Assembly: GCA_016707115.1 (NCBI GenBank)
Contig: JADJIH010000021.1
Span: 124,001-188,000 of the forward strand
Source: Ignavibacteriales bacterium
GTDB lineage: Bacteria > Bacteroidota > Ignavibacteria > Ignavibacteriales > Ignavibacteriaceae
DNA: 64,000 nucleotides
Reading direction: 5' to 3'
Shown: positions 1 to 10,100 of the stretch, piece by piece
Position numbering within the stretch: the stretch's first letter is position 1
Layout: every line of letters begins with the position of its first letter
Made by a program: the position numbers and the translations under genes
The notes under the pieces: generated by a model
Database searches by the model: none
What the model was told of the DNA's origin: nothing
What the model saw: the letters and a program-made list of their open reading frames with translations, nothing else

Positions 1-2
1 GT

Positions 3-464
3 TCTATTGAAATGGATGAAAACAATAAATCATTTGCAACAAATACAAAAGATGAGCAAAAAAGTCTTAATATAGAATCAAAAGAAAATAAAGAGAAAAA
101 GAAAATTTTGGTTGTTGAGGATGATTCCACTTCTAGAGATGTAATTTATCTGTTCTTAAAAAATCTTTATGAAGTTTCTTTTGCTGAAGATGGTGAAAAA
201 GCGCTGAAGTCTATAGATGGTAAACAATTCGATTTAATAATTATGGATATAAATTTAGGATCAGGCATAAATGGAATCGAAGTGACAGATACAATAAGAA
301 AAACTAATGGATATAAAACAACACCTATTATCGCAGCCACGGCGTTTGCAATGCTAGGTGATAGAGAAAAATTTTTAACTCAAGGATTTGACCACTATAT
401 TTCAAAACCATATCTAAAACCACAATTGATTAAACTAATTTCAGACGTATTTAATAGTAATTAG
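3..464 (+). CDS. Receiver (REC) domain, probably the C-terminal end of a hybrid histidine kinase (5' partial)
   Basis: A CheY-like phosphoacceptor domain. After a lysine/glutamate-rich linker of about 30 residues, the REC core starts at KKILVVEDD (acidic pocket), followed by LIIMDINL (phosphoacceptor Asp), the Thr/Ala switch region IIAATAFAM and the conserved Lys in ISKPY. The frame is open to the left edge with no stop before the first ATG at 12, and the charged linker is typical of the join between a kinase core and a C-terminal REC domain. I therefore read it as the tail of a hybrid sensor kinase whose front lies outside the window. A stand-alone 150-residue response regulator starting at 12 is also possible. 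It sits just upstream of the glucan locus, but more than 200 bases and a promoter separate them, so a regulatory link is only a guess. Confidence 0.8.
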   Translation, partial: SIEMDENNKSFATNTKDEQKSLNIESKENKEKKKILVVEDDSTSRDVIYLFLKNLYEVSFAEDGEKALKSIDGKQFDLIIMDINLGSGINGIEVTDTIRKTNGYKTTPIIAATAFAMLGDREKFLTQGFDHYISKPYLKPQLIKLISDVFNSN

Positions 465-574
465 GACTAAAAACTTATTTCAATCAATGTCATTTTACTA
501 AAAATTGAATTAGAACAATTATCCGGTGTTCAATATTAACCTTTCTTAAAAAGAAAATTTATTACCAATAACTC

Positions 575-603
575 TTGACAATATTAAATTATTGGATTAG
601 TTT
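575..603 (+). promoter_or_regulatory. Possible promoter for the glucan locus
   Basis: TTGACA at 575-580 is followed after 17 bases by TAGTTT at 598-603, directly upstream of the palindromic operator. Spacing fits a sigma-70-type promoter, although Bacteroidota-type promoters use a different -7 box and the -10 match is poor. The position of the operator just downstream is what makes the reading plausible. Confidence 0.35.
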
Positions 604-610
604 AAAACCA

Positions 611-630
611 TAATGTAAACGTTTACATTA
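611..630. promoter_or_regulatory. Perfect 20-bp palindromic LacI-family operator
   Basis: TAATGTAAACGTTTACATTA is identical to its own reverse complement and carries the central CG step typical of LacI/GalR-family operators. It lies 41 bases before the start of the secreted protein at 672, where a bound repressor would block transcription start or early elongation. The LacI-type regulator at 2321 is the obvious binder. I saw no second copy elsewhere in the window. Confidence 0.75.
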
Positions 631-671
631 TAATTTTATTCAACAAACATTAATTAATAAAGGAGAGTGCT

Positions 672-2252
672 ATGAAACGATTTCTATTAGTTTCGCTATT
701 CCTGTTTTCCTCTTCATTGTTCGCTCAGGCTACAATAGATTTTGAAACTGTCGGACAAGATTTTGTTTGGACCATATTTGCTAATGGACCAAACCAAGAC
801 TCAACAGATTACGCTGTTGTCCCAAATCCATCTGTTTCAGGACTTAATACATCAAGTCACGTTGGTAGATATATGGTTCGTGCTAATGCTGATCCTTGGT
901 CAGGTATATGGACAGATAGTATAGATTCTTTTACGTTAACAGCAGATAATGCTATGATTAAAGTATTAGTGTATAAAGATGTTATCTCAAATTTTAATTT
1001 AAAATTAGAAGGCTTTGCTGGAGTACACGATAATAATGTTCCAAACACAGTTACCAATCAGTGGGAAGAATTAGTATTTGATTATACTGCAGACATAGGT
1101 AAAACAGTTACAAGAATGACAATCATTCCTGATTTTCCATCAGCTAGAACTGCTGGAAGTATGAATTATTTTGATCGTATTCAGTTTATCGAACCAGTCA
1201 TTCCAACAGTACCAACAATTGATTTTGAAACCGTTGGTAACAGCTGGGTCTGGAATATTTTTTCACAAGGAACCGGTGGCAGTTTTGATATTGTTGCAAA
1301 TCCAAGTGTTGGTGGTTTAAATACCTCTGATAGTTGTGCTATGCTCTCCGTTGCCGCAAATGGTGATCCTTGGGCAGGAGTTTGGTGTTCAGATTTTCCA
1401 GATCTAACTTTAGATGCTACCAACTGTATGATTAAAGTTCTGGTATATAAAGATGTTATCTCTAATTTTAATGTTAAATTAGAAGGATTTGCTGGTCAGC
1501 ATGATAATAATGTTCCTAATACAGTTATTAATCAATGGGAAGAATTGACCTTTGATTATTCTTCTGACATAGGTAAAACAGCTGCAACACTAACTATCAT
1601 CCCTGATTTTCCTGCAGCAAGAAATTATGCTAGTATTAACTATTTTGATAATATCCGATTTACTCCACAAGTTGTTCCAGTTGAACTAACATCTTTTGCC
1701 GGTGCTTTTGTTGGTAATAATGTTGAATTAAATTGGTCAACAGCTACAGAACTTAACAACAGAGGATTTGAAATTCAGAGAAGTATTAATGGGTCCCAAT
1801 TTGCAACGGTTGCATTTGTTGAAGGACAAGGAACAACAACTGAAATTCAACAATATTCTTTTACTGATCGCAATGTTGAATCTCGTGTAAACTATGCATA
1901 CAGATTAAAACAAATCGATTATAATGGTGATTATGAATTTTCACAAGTTGTAAATATAGGATTTACTTTACCATTAGAATTTGTTCTCGAACAAAACTAT
2001 CCAAATCCTTTTAACCCATCCACAAGTATTGCTTATGCAGTGCCTGTAAAATCAAATGTTACTTTAGAAGTATACAATCTCATCGGACAAAAGATTGTTA
2101 CATTGGTTGAAGGTCAAGTTGAAGCTGGAAAACACACAGCTCAATTTAATGCTTCTTCTATGTCTTCAGGAATTTATCTATTTAAACTAACAGCTGTTGG
2201 TGAAAACGGATCACAATTCTCATCAAGTAAAAAAATGACCTTGTTGAAGTAA
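672..2252 (+). CDS. Secreted T9SS protein with a duplicated ~150-residue beta-sandwich-like domain
   Basis: A 526-residue exported protein starting after a good Shine-Dalgarno (AAAGGAGAG). Residues 1-20 form a signal peptide ending SLFAQA. Residues ~21-170 and ~180-330 are two copies of one domain: both begin with TIDFETVG, and share MIKVLVYKDVISNFN and a D-NNVPNTV-NQWEEL block, so they arose by duplication. A fibronectin-III-like segment follows (~335-430, GFEIQRSINGSQF), then a T9SS type A sorting domain with NYPNPFNPS ending KKMTLLK. The duplicated modules look like carbohydrate-binding sandwiches, but I do not recognise a named family. It is the first gene after the LacI operator, followed by its own terminator, so it may be the most strongly expressed product of the locus: a candidate surface glucan-binding protein. 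No catalytic domain is visible. Confidence 0.85.
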   Translation: MKRFLLVSLFLFSSSLFAQATIDFETVGQDFVWTIFANGPNQDSTDYAVVPNPSVSGLNTSSHVGRYMVRANADPWSGIWTDSIDSFTLTADNAMIKVLVYKDVISNFNLKLEGFAGVHDNNVPNTVTNQWEELVFDYTADIGKTVTRMTIIPDFPSARTAGSMNYFDRIQFIEPVIPTVPTIDFETVGNSWVWNIFSQGTGGSFDIVANPSVGGLNTSDSCAMLSVAANGDPWAGVWCSDFPDLTLDATNCMIKVLVYKDVISNFNVKLEGFAGQHDNNVPNTVINQWEELTFDYSSDIGKTAATLTIIPDFPAARNYASINYFDNIRFTPQVVPVELTSFAGAFVGNNVELNWSTATELNNRGFEIQRSINGSQFATVAFVEGQGTTTEIQQYSFTDRNVESRVNYAYRLKQIDYNGDYEFSQVVNIGFTLPLEFVLEQNYPNPFNPSTSIAYAVPVKSNVTLEVYNLIGQKIVTLVEGQVEAGKHTAQFNASSMSSGIYLFKLTAVGENGSQFSSSKKMTLLK

Positions 2253-2271
2253 TTTTGAACTAAATGTTCTT

Positions 2272-2307
2272 GGAAGCAGAGTAGGAATATTCTGCTTCCT
2301 TTTTTTA
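2272..2307 (+). terminator. Rho-independent terminator after the secreted two-domain protein
   Basis: A perfect 9-bp stem (GGAAGCAGA with TCTGCTTCC), a 10-base loop and a run of eight T. It separates the first secreted gene from the LacI regulator and could attenuate read-through into the enzyme genes. Confidence 0.85.
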
Positions 2308-2320
2308 TTTATATAATAAT

Positions 2321-3319
2321 ATGATACCCACAATTAAACAGATAGCTAATAAAGCTAATGTGTCAATCGCCACTGTTTCCAGAGCATTAAACAATGATAT
2401 ACGTGTTACTGATGAAACTAGAGAAAAAGTATTACGCATTTCAAAAGAACTAAATTATAAACCCAACCTTGCTGCTAGAAATTTTGTTAAGAAAACTTCT
2501 TACACAATCGGACTAATCCTTCCGGATATTTCCGACGAATTTTTTACAGACATTATTCGTGGAGTTGATGAAATAACATATAAGAACGGTTATTTCACAA
2601 TGGTTGCAAGTTCGCATAAGCATCGCACACTTACAGATTCTATAGTCGCTTTTTCAAACTCGGGACTCGTTGGTGGAGTTATACTTTTACTCTCATCTGT
2701 AACTGCGGAAATAAAAAATCTATTACAACAAAGTAAAATCCCTGTTGTGGTGATAGGTGGTGGAAAAGAAGAGCAGGGTTTTGATACTGTTGCAATTGAT
2801 AATTATCAGGGGGCTTTTACAGCTACGGAATATCTTATAAGGAAAAAGGGATTTAAGAAAATTGCTCATATTACCGGTCCTCAAGAAAATGATGATGCAT
2901 TTCTTCGAAAAAAAGGCTTCTTGGATGCTTGTAAGAAGTATGATGTAACGGTTAATAAAACATTTATGATTGACGGAGATTTTACACGTGACTCTGGTTA
3001 TAATGGTTTTATTAAGCTTTACGGATCATCACATAAGCCGGAAGCAATTTTTGCAGCAAATGATATGATGGCACTTGGTTGTTATGATGCAGCTTCTTAT
3101 TTAAATGTTAGAATACCCGATGACATTGCTTTAGTTGGATTTGATGACATTTTTGTTTCGCAATATTTAAGTCCCGGGTTAACAACTGTACGTGTTCAAA
3201 TTGAGGAAGTTGGTCGTGCAGCAGCAAATATTTTAGTGGATAAGTTAAATGGTATAAATGGAAAACAACATCCACTAGTTAAAATATCTACCGAGTTAAT
3301 AATTAGAAGCTCATGTTAA
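2321..3319 (+). CDS. LacI-family transcriptional regulator
   Basis: A 332-residue repressor of normal LacI/GalR length. Residues 3-48 are the DNA-binding helix-turn-helix and hinge: TIKQIANKANVSIATVSRAL, then VTDETREKVL and the hinge start LNYKPN. Residues ~60-330 form the periplasmic-binding-like sensor domain (IGLILPDISDEFF; DDIALVGFDDI), which in this family binds a sugar or sugar phosphate. It lies between the perfect LacI operator at 611 and the glycan enzymes that follow on the same strand, 23 bases before the GH94 gene. I infer that it controls the locus and itself, with a beta-1,2-gluco-oligosaccharide or derivative as effector. Family assignment is firm; the ligand is inference. Confidence 0.93.
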   Translation: MIPTIKQIANKANVSIATVSRALNNDIRVTDETREKVLRISKELNYKPNLAARNFVKKTSYTIGLILPDISDEFFTDIIRGVDEITYKNGYFTMVASSHKHRTLTDSIVAFSNSGLVGGVILLLSSVTAEIKNLLQQSKIPVVVIGGGKEEQGFDTVAIDNYQGAFTATEYLIRKKGFKKIAHITGPQENDDAFLRKKGFLDACKKYDVTVNKTFMIDGDFTRDSGYNGFIKLYGSSHKPEAIFAANDMMALGCYDAASYLNVRIPDDIALVGFDDIFVSQYLSPGLTTVRVQIEEVGRAAANILVDKLNGINGKQHPLVKISTELIIRSSC

Positions 3320-3342
3320 ATTTATTATATCTGGAATTTTAA

Positions 3343-5724
3343 ATGGAAAAATTTTCTACAAAGTATGGACACTTTTCTTCTGATGGAAATGAATTTGTAA
3401 TCACAAATTATAAAACACCCAAACCCTGGGTAAATGTAATATCTAACGGCAAATATGGATTAGTAATTTCTCAGATTGGCGGCGGATTTAGCTGGGATAC
3501 CCATTCCGAGTTTAACAGACTAAATCGCTGGCATCAGGATTTGGTGCAGGATAATTGGGGAAAATATTTTTATATAAAAGATAATTTAACCGGTGATGTT
3601 TGGTCACCTACATGGATGCCAGTAAAAACAGAATTAGACTTTTATCAAGTTGCTTATGGTTTTGGATATGCAAAATTCACATCAGAGTATAAGGGAATAA
3701 AAATCATATTAACCGTATTTATTCCAGTTGATGAAAATATAGAAATCTGGAATTTCAAAATCGAAAATAAGACTTCAGAAAAAAAATCTGTTTCAGTATT
3801 TTCTTATTTTGAATGGTGTCTTGGTTCATCATCAGATCATCACAGAGAGTTTCATAAAACATTTTTGGAAACTCATTTTGATCCAAAATTGAACTGTATG
3901 ACTGCGACAAAAAGATTGTGGGAAATTCCACTTGGAGATAGAGGGCACTGGAATATTGAATATCCATATCTTGGATTTATTTCCTGCTCAAAAAAAATAT
4001 CAGATTATGATGGGGATAAAGATACTTTTGTTGGTCAGTATGGATCTTTACAAAATCCTGCTGGATTATCTGCAAAAAGTTTAAGTAAAAAATTAGGAAA
4101 ATGGAATGACTCGATTGCTTCAGTTAAAACTGAAATTGAACTAAAACCAAACCAGACTGAAAATGTAAATTTTTTTATTGGCATTAAGGAAAATAAAAAT
4201 TCAATTGCAGCCTCTCTAAGGAAATATTCAAATCAGAAAAATATAGATTCAGCATTATTTGATTTGAAATTATTCTGGCATAATATGTTTGATACACTAG
4301 TTATCGAAACACCTGATAAAGCAATGAACTTATTGGTTAATAAGTGGTTAAGATATCAAGCCATTGCCGGAAGACTTTGGGGTCGAACTGCTTATTATCA
4401 GCAAAGCGGTGCTTTTGGATTTAGAGATCAGTTACAAGATAGTATGGTTTTTCTACCTATCGATCCAAAGAAAACAGAAGACCAGTTGCGTTTGCACGCA
4501 AGACACCAATTTGAAGATGGAACAGTGCTCCATTGGTGGCATCCTATTTCTGATACCGGGTTACCCACAAAAATGACTGATGATCTTTTATGGCTTCCAT
4601 TTGTTCTTATGCATTACATTGATGAAACGGGCAATTATAAAATCTTATCTTCAAAAGAACCTTATTACGATAACAAAAACAAAAAGGAATCATTGTTTGA
4701 TCACTCTGTTGCAGCAATTGAAAAAGTTTTAACAAGAATGAGCAAGCGTGGATTGACCTTAATTGGAGCGGGTGATTGGAATGATGGATTGAGTGCTGTT
4801 GGATTAGAAATGAAAGGTGAATCGATCTGGTTAACAGAATTTTTCTATTTGATATTAGTCAGATTTTCAGAATTATGTAAAGAAGTTGGTAAGGATAGTC
4901 TTCAAAAAAAATATTCTAAAAAAGCTACTGATCTAAAAAAAGCATTTGATAAATATGCATGGGATGGTGAATGGTTTTATCGTGCTACTAAAGATGATGG
5001 AAAAAAAGTTGGAAGCAAAACTTCACCTGAAGGGAAAATTTATCTAAACGCACAAACATGGTCTGTTATAAGTGGTATAGCAGAAAAAAGCAAACAACAA
5101 AAAGCAATGGATGCCGTATCGAAACACCTTTTAAAGAAAAATGGATGTTTATTATTAAGTCCTGCTTATACCATACCTGATAAAATGATTGGATACTTAT
5201 CTCGTTATGCTCCCGGCAGAAGAGAAAATGGCGGAGTTTACACTCACGCAGCAACTTGGTCAGTTTGGGCTTATGCAATGTTAAAGAAAAATGATCTTGC
5301 ATATGTTGCGTACAAGAATTTGTGTCCTATTTATAATGGAATGAAACCGGATGAGTATGTTGCTGAACCATATGTAACTCCCGGCAATATTGATGGACCT
5401 GATTCTCCAAACTACGGAATGGGTGGTTGGACATGGTATACTGGATCAGCTGCTTGGTACCAAAAAGTTATTGTTGATTGGATACTTGGTGTGCGAGCAA
5501 CAAAAAATGGATTGGTAGTTGATCCGTGCATTCCGAAAGATTGGAATGAATTTTCTGTTAAGAGATTATTTAGAGGTACGGTTTATAATATTAAAGTATT
5601 TAAAAAATCAAACTCAGATAAAAGTAATTCATCTTATTATATAATAATAGATGGAAAGAAAGTGGAAGGAAATCTGATACCTTTAACAAAAAAGACTTCA
5701 GTTCATGTTGAAGTATTCATTTAA
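3343..5724 (+). CDS. GH94 family glycoside phosphorylase
   Basis: A 793-residue cytoplasmic enzyme without signal peptide. GH94 enzymes split beta-glucosides with inorganic phosphate to alpha-glucose 1-phosphate with inversion. Visible family features: an N-terminal super-beta-sandwich (~1-290; GGGFSWDTHSEFNRLNRWHQD), an (alpha/alpha)6 barrel with GFRDQLQDSM, the catalytic-acid motif GDWNDG (D478 and D481), and PGRRENGGVYTHAATW plus GGWTWYTGSAAWYQ near the end. The length fits cellobiose or chitobiose phosphorylases (~800 residues) rather than the ~1100 I recall for characterised 1,2-beta-oligoglucan phosphorylases. Given the GH144 neighbours I infer sophorose or sophoro-oligosaccharides as substrate, but specificity cannot be read from motifs. 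The next gene begins 3 bases after its stop, so the two are co-transcribed. Confidence 0.92.
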   Translation: MEKFSTKYGHFSSDGNEFVITNYKTPKPWVNVISNGKYGLVISQIGGGFSWDTHSEFNRLNRWHQDLVQDNWGKYFYIKDNLTGDVWSPTWMPVKTELDFYQVAYGFGYAKFTSEYKGIKIILTVFIPVDENIEIWNFKIENKTSEKKSVSVFSYFEWCLGSSSDHHREFHKTFLETHFDPKLNCMTATKRLWEIPLGDRGHWNIEYPYLGFISCSKKISDYDGDKDTFVGQYGSLQNPAGLSAKSLSKKLGKWNDSIASVKTEIELKPNQTENVNFFIGIKENKNSIAASLRKYSNQKNIDSALFDLKLFWHNMFDTLVIETPDKAMNLLVNKWLRYQAIAGRLWGRTAYYQQSGAFGFRDQLQDSMVFLPIDPKKTEDQLRLHARHQFEDGTVLHWWHPISDTGLPTKMTDDLLWLPFVLMHYIDETGNYKILSSKEPYYDNKNKKESLFDHSVAAIEKVLTRMSKRGLTLIGAGDWNDGLSAVGLEMKGESIWLTEFFYLILVRFSELCKEVGKDSLQKKYSKKATDLKKAFDKYAWDGEWFYRATKDDGKKVGSKTSPEGKIYLNAQTWSVISGIAEKSKQQKAMDAVSKHLLKKNGCLLLSPAYTIPDKMIGYLSRYAPGRRENGGVYTHAATWSVWAYAMLKKNDLAYVAYKNLCPIYNGMKPDEYVAEPYVTPGNIDGPDSPNYGMGGWTWYTGSAAWYQKVIVDWILGVRATKNGLVVDPCIPKDWNEFSVKRLFRGTVYNIKVFKKSNSDKSNSSYYIIIDGKKVEGNLIPLTKKTSVHVEVFI

Positions 5725-5727
5725 TAA

Positions 5728-7143
5728 ATGGAACGGTATATGAAACGAAACTTTGAAATGATGACAATTAAAATAATTCTCCTTGTTGTGTTTGTGTTTG
5801 TTGGATGTAAAGCTCAGCAGGATAATATTGTCTTTAAATCAAAAGAAAAAGTTGACTATCCTCTTTCAAATGACGAGACTAAACTTTTAGATTCAATTCA
5901 ATACCGTTCCTTTCTTTTCTTTACGCAAGAATCCGATCCGACCAATGGGTTAGTTAAAGATAGAAGCGCAAGTTGGGCTCCTGCAAGTATAGCTGCAATA
6001 GGATTTGCGTTGCCATCGTATGCAGTAGGTGTTGAAAGAAATTGGATTAGTCGTGATGAAGCCGCAAAAATTACATTAAATACACTTAAATTCTTTTTTA
6101 ACTCAGTTCAAAGTACAGATACAAATGCAACAGGCTATAAAGGATTTTACTATCATTTTCTTCGAATTAACTCAGGAACACGCGAATGGAATTGCGAACT
6201 TTCCTCTGTTGATACCGGCTTGTTAATGATGGGTATTATATTTGCAAGAAATTATTATGATCTTGATAACGACATCGAAAATAAAATTCGTTTACTTGCA
6301 GAAAAATTAATTAACAGACTTGATTGGGAATTCTTTAAAATGCCTCCAACCGGGGAATATGCAAATACTATCTCTATGGGTTGGACTCCTGAAAAAGGAA
6401 TGCATTTTATGGGATGGAATGGTTACAATGAAGCTTTGTTTCTATACATTTTAGCTGCAGGGAGTGGAATGAAAAATGTTGAAGCTTCTTATGATTCCTG
6501 GTTAGCTTCTTACAATTGGAGAACCCCATATCCCGAACTTTCACATGTTGTATTTCCTCCTTTATTCGGTCATCAGTTCTCACATACATTTATAGATTTC
6601 CGTGGTTTAGTTGATAAGTACATGAAAGAAAAGGGAATCGATTATTTTGAAAACTCGCGCAGAGCAACTTTTGTGCAAAGATTATACGCGATTGATAATC
6701 CACATGATTGGGCCGGATATGATTCTTTATGCTGGGGAATTACGGCGAGTGATGGTCCAACTGACAAATATAATTTTGATGATAAAAAATTTATTGGATA
6801 TGCAGGCAGAGGAACCAGTGGGCCTGATTTAAATTATTTTGATGATGGTACAATTGCACCTTATGCTGCAATTTCTTCTATAGTGTTTGCACCTGAAATT
6901 GTCTTTCCAACAATCAAAAGTATAAATGAAAAATATGGTAAAGGTTTGTGGGGCCCTTACGGTTACTTTGATTCGTTTAATCCAACAATAAATTGGTTTA
7001 ACAAAGAATATATTGGAATCGATCAAGGTCCATTACTTTTAATGATTGAAAATTTTCGAACCGGATTGATTTGGAATTACGTAATGAAGGATTCAGTCAT
7101 TCAAATGGGATTAACACGATTAGGCTTTGAATATCTCAAATAA
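5728..7143 (+). CDS. GH144-type (glucoamylase-domain) lipoprotein, predicted beta-1,2-glucanase
   Basis: A 471-residue lipoprotein. The leader ends in the lipobox VFVGC, so it is anchored to a membrane; the ATGs at 5740 and 5758 are alternative starts. The rest is an (alpha/alpha)6 domain of the Glycoamylase/COG5368 type, now GH144: YRSFLFFTQESDPTNGLVKDRS at the start, GWTPEKGMHFMGWNGYNEA in the middle, then CWGITASDGP, ISSIVFAPE and a C-terminal GIDQGPLLLMIENFRTGLIW. Characterised GH144 members are endo-beta-1,2-glucanases or release sophorose from chain ends. A second GH144 protein is encoded at 12570, and only that one has a sorting domain, so the two probably work at different sites: this one on or below the outer membrane. 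It sits 3 bases after the GH94 stop. The exo versus endo role is inference. Confidence 0.85.
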   Translation: MERYMKRNFEMMTIKIILLVVFVFVGCKAQQDNIVFKSKEKVDYPLSNDETKLLDSIQYRSFLFFTQESDPTNGLVKDRSASWAPASIAAIGFALPSYAVGVERNWISRDEAAKITLNTLKFFFNSVQSTDTNATGYKGFYYHFLRINSGTREWNCELSSVDTGLLMMGIIFARNYYDLDNDIENKIRLLAEKLINRLDWEFFKMPPTGEYANTISMGWTPEKGMHFMGWNGYNEALFLYILAAGSGMKNVEASYDSWLASYNWRTPYPELSHVVFPPLFGHQFSHTFIDFRGLVDKYMKEKGIDYFENSRRATFVQRLYAIDNPHDWAGYDSLCWGITASDGPTDKYNFDDKKFIGYAGRGTSGPDLNYFDDGTIAPYAAISSIVFAPEIVFPTIKSINEKYGKGLWGPYGYFDSFNPTINWFNKEYIGIDQGPLLLMIENFRTGLIWNYVMKDSVIQMGLTRLGFEYLK

Positions 7144-7168
7144 TTTTTAAATATCCTTTACAAATATC

Positions 7169-10100
7169 ATGCTTCAGAAATATTTTCCACTTCTTGTCTT
7201 TACAGTTCTTTTATTTAACGAACCAAATAATGCACAAATAAAAACACTTGATGATTTTGAAAACAGCAGCGGCTGGAATGAATTCAAAGCTGATGGAGTT
7301 ACACTTAATATATCTTCTGAGGCTGGATTAAATGGAAATGCTATAAGATTTGATTATGATTTTACAAAAGGCACGGGCTATGGCGGAATACAAAAATTCT
7401 TTCCGATTGATTTACCAGAAAATTTTGAGATTACGTTTAACGTTAAAGCGGAATCACCTGCAAACAATTTTGAAATAAAATTTATTGACATTACAGGCAA
7501 CAATGTATGGTGGGTTAACAATCGTAATTATGATTTTCCAAAAGACTGGAAGAAAGTTCGAATAAAGAAAAGACACATTAACTTTGCATGGGGACCAACC
7601 AATGATCAATCTTTAAAACGAATTGACCGGATTGAATTCACAATTGCCTCATATATCGGCGGAAAAGGAACCATCTGGATTGACGATCTAAAATTCGAAC
7701 AGCTTTTACCAGAAACAAATTCTTATCCCAACCCACTTGTAACCTCAAAGTCGCAATCTTTTGATTTGATCCCAAACAATATTGTTGATAACTCAGATGA
7801 AACTTACTGGAAAAGTGTCGGTATCATTAGTCAATCAGTTACAATCGACTTTAAAACTCGAAGGGAATTCGGCGGACTAAAAATTGATTGGTTGAAAAAT
7901 TATCAGGCTAAAGCATTTGATATTTCTATATCGGAAGATGGAAAATCCTGGGAAAAAGTCTATTCAGTTTCTTCTAATAGTAGTGACTTAAGTTTTATAA
8001 AGCTCTCGGAAATGGAAGCTAGACTTTTAAGAATAAATCTAATAGAAAGCAATTCGGAAGAAAGTTTTGGAATTAGAGAAATAAAATTTCTGGACATTAA
8101 GAATTCTTTAACACCAAATGATTTTCTTCTCTTCACAGCTAAGAACTCACCAAAAGGCAATTACCCAAGGTATTTCTTAGATGAAGCTTCTTTCTGGACT
8201 GTATTAGGCGTTAACAATGATGTTAAAGAAGCATTGATAAATACTGATGGAATGATTGAAGTTGATAAATCAGCTTTTTCCATAGAACCAATGCTGCAGT
8301 TTGGAAATGATTTTTATAATTGGAGCAATGTTTCAGCAAATCAAACACTAGAAGAAAAATATCTTCCGATACCTAAGGTTGAATGGAATTGTGGTGATAT
8401 AAATTTTAATGTTGAAGCTTTTGCAAATGGAGAGGCAAATAAAAATTCCACATTATTTCTAAAATACACTCTTAAAAATAATTCTTCTTCAGTAAAAGAT
8501 GGAAAGTTATTTTTAATGATTCGTCCTTTCCAGGTTAATCCGCATTATCAATGGTTAAACGATCCTGGTGGAGTTGGCAAAATAAATTCTTTGAATGAAA
8601 AAGATGGTAAGATTTATGTGAACGATGATAAAGTTTTAATTCCATTAGAAAAATATGATTTGTTTGGTGCTGTTACTTTTGATGAAGGAAATATTGTTGA
8701 GTTAATTAAAGAAAGTAAAACTCTTAAGAACGAATCAGTCTTAGATGACAGTAAACTTGCGAGCGGAGTATTAGAATACAATTTTAATCTTAAACCTGGT
8801 GAAGAAAAAATTATTTATTTGGCGATACCTTTTTATGGTGAGGAATCAATAAAAGAAAATCTTACAAAAGATATTGTTGAAAAAAAACTAACCGAAACAA
8901 TCGAATTCTGGAAAGAAAAAGTAAATCACATAAAATTTAATCTTCCCGAATCTGCTGATAGAATTGTAAATACTTATAAATCAAATCTTGCTTATATATT
9001 AATTAATCGAGACAATGTTGGAATCCAACCCGGCTCACGTTCTTATGAAAGAAGCTGGATTAGAGATGGTGCTTTGACTTCATCCGCATTGTTAAAGGCC
9101 GGAATTGTAAAAGAAGTTAAAGACTATATTGATTGGTACACTTCACATCAATATGAAAATGGTAAAGTCCCGTGTGTCGTTGATAAAAGAGGCCCGGATC
9201 CAACTCCTGAAAATGATAGTCACGGTGAAATGATTTATTTAATTCGTGAATATTTCAATTTTACAAAGGACACAACTTTCTTAAGATCAAAAAATGAAAA
9301 TGTAAAAAAAGCTGTTGAGTATATTGAATCTTTAATTGCTGAAAGATCAACTGATCATTTTAAAAATGGAAATGATAGTGTTAGAGCATATTATGGATTG
9401 GTTACTGAATCAATCAGTCACGAAGGTTATTCTGCAAAACCAATGCACTCATATTGGGATAATTTTTTTACATTGAAAGGTTTAAAGGATGCTGTTGAGA
9501 TTCAAAAAATTCTCGGCGAAAAAGAATCTTACGAACGAATAAAGAAAGTTAGAGATACTTTTAAAACAAATCTTTATAACTCAATTAAGCTTGCGATGAA
9601 AATTAGAAAGATAAATTATCTTCCAGGCTGTGTTGAACTTGGTGATTTTGATGCAACATCTACAACAATTGCTCTTACGCCTTGTAATGAATTTATTAAT
9701 CTGCCAAAACCGGAAGTTTATAATACTTTTGATAAGTACTTTGAGTTTTTCCAAAAGAGACGCGATAATAAAATTGATTGGATAAATTATACTCCTTATG
9801 AAAACAGATTGATTGGTTCGTTTATTTTATTAGATCAGCCTGAACGCGCTCATCAGTTAATAGATTATTTTTTAAATGATCAAGTGCCACATAGCTGGAA
9901 TGCCTTTGCAGAAGTTGTTTGGAAAGATAAAAAAACAGCTCGGTTTATTGGAGATATTCCGCATACATGGGTTGGATCTGATTTTTTAAATGCAATTCGT
10001 TCTATGTTTGTTTATGAAAATGAATCTGATGAGTCATTAGTACTTGCTTCAGCTTTATATCAGGATTGGATAGACTCACCAAATGGAATGTCAATCGAAA

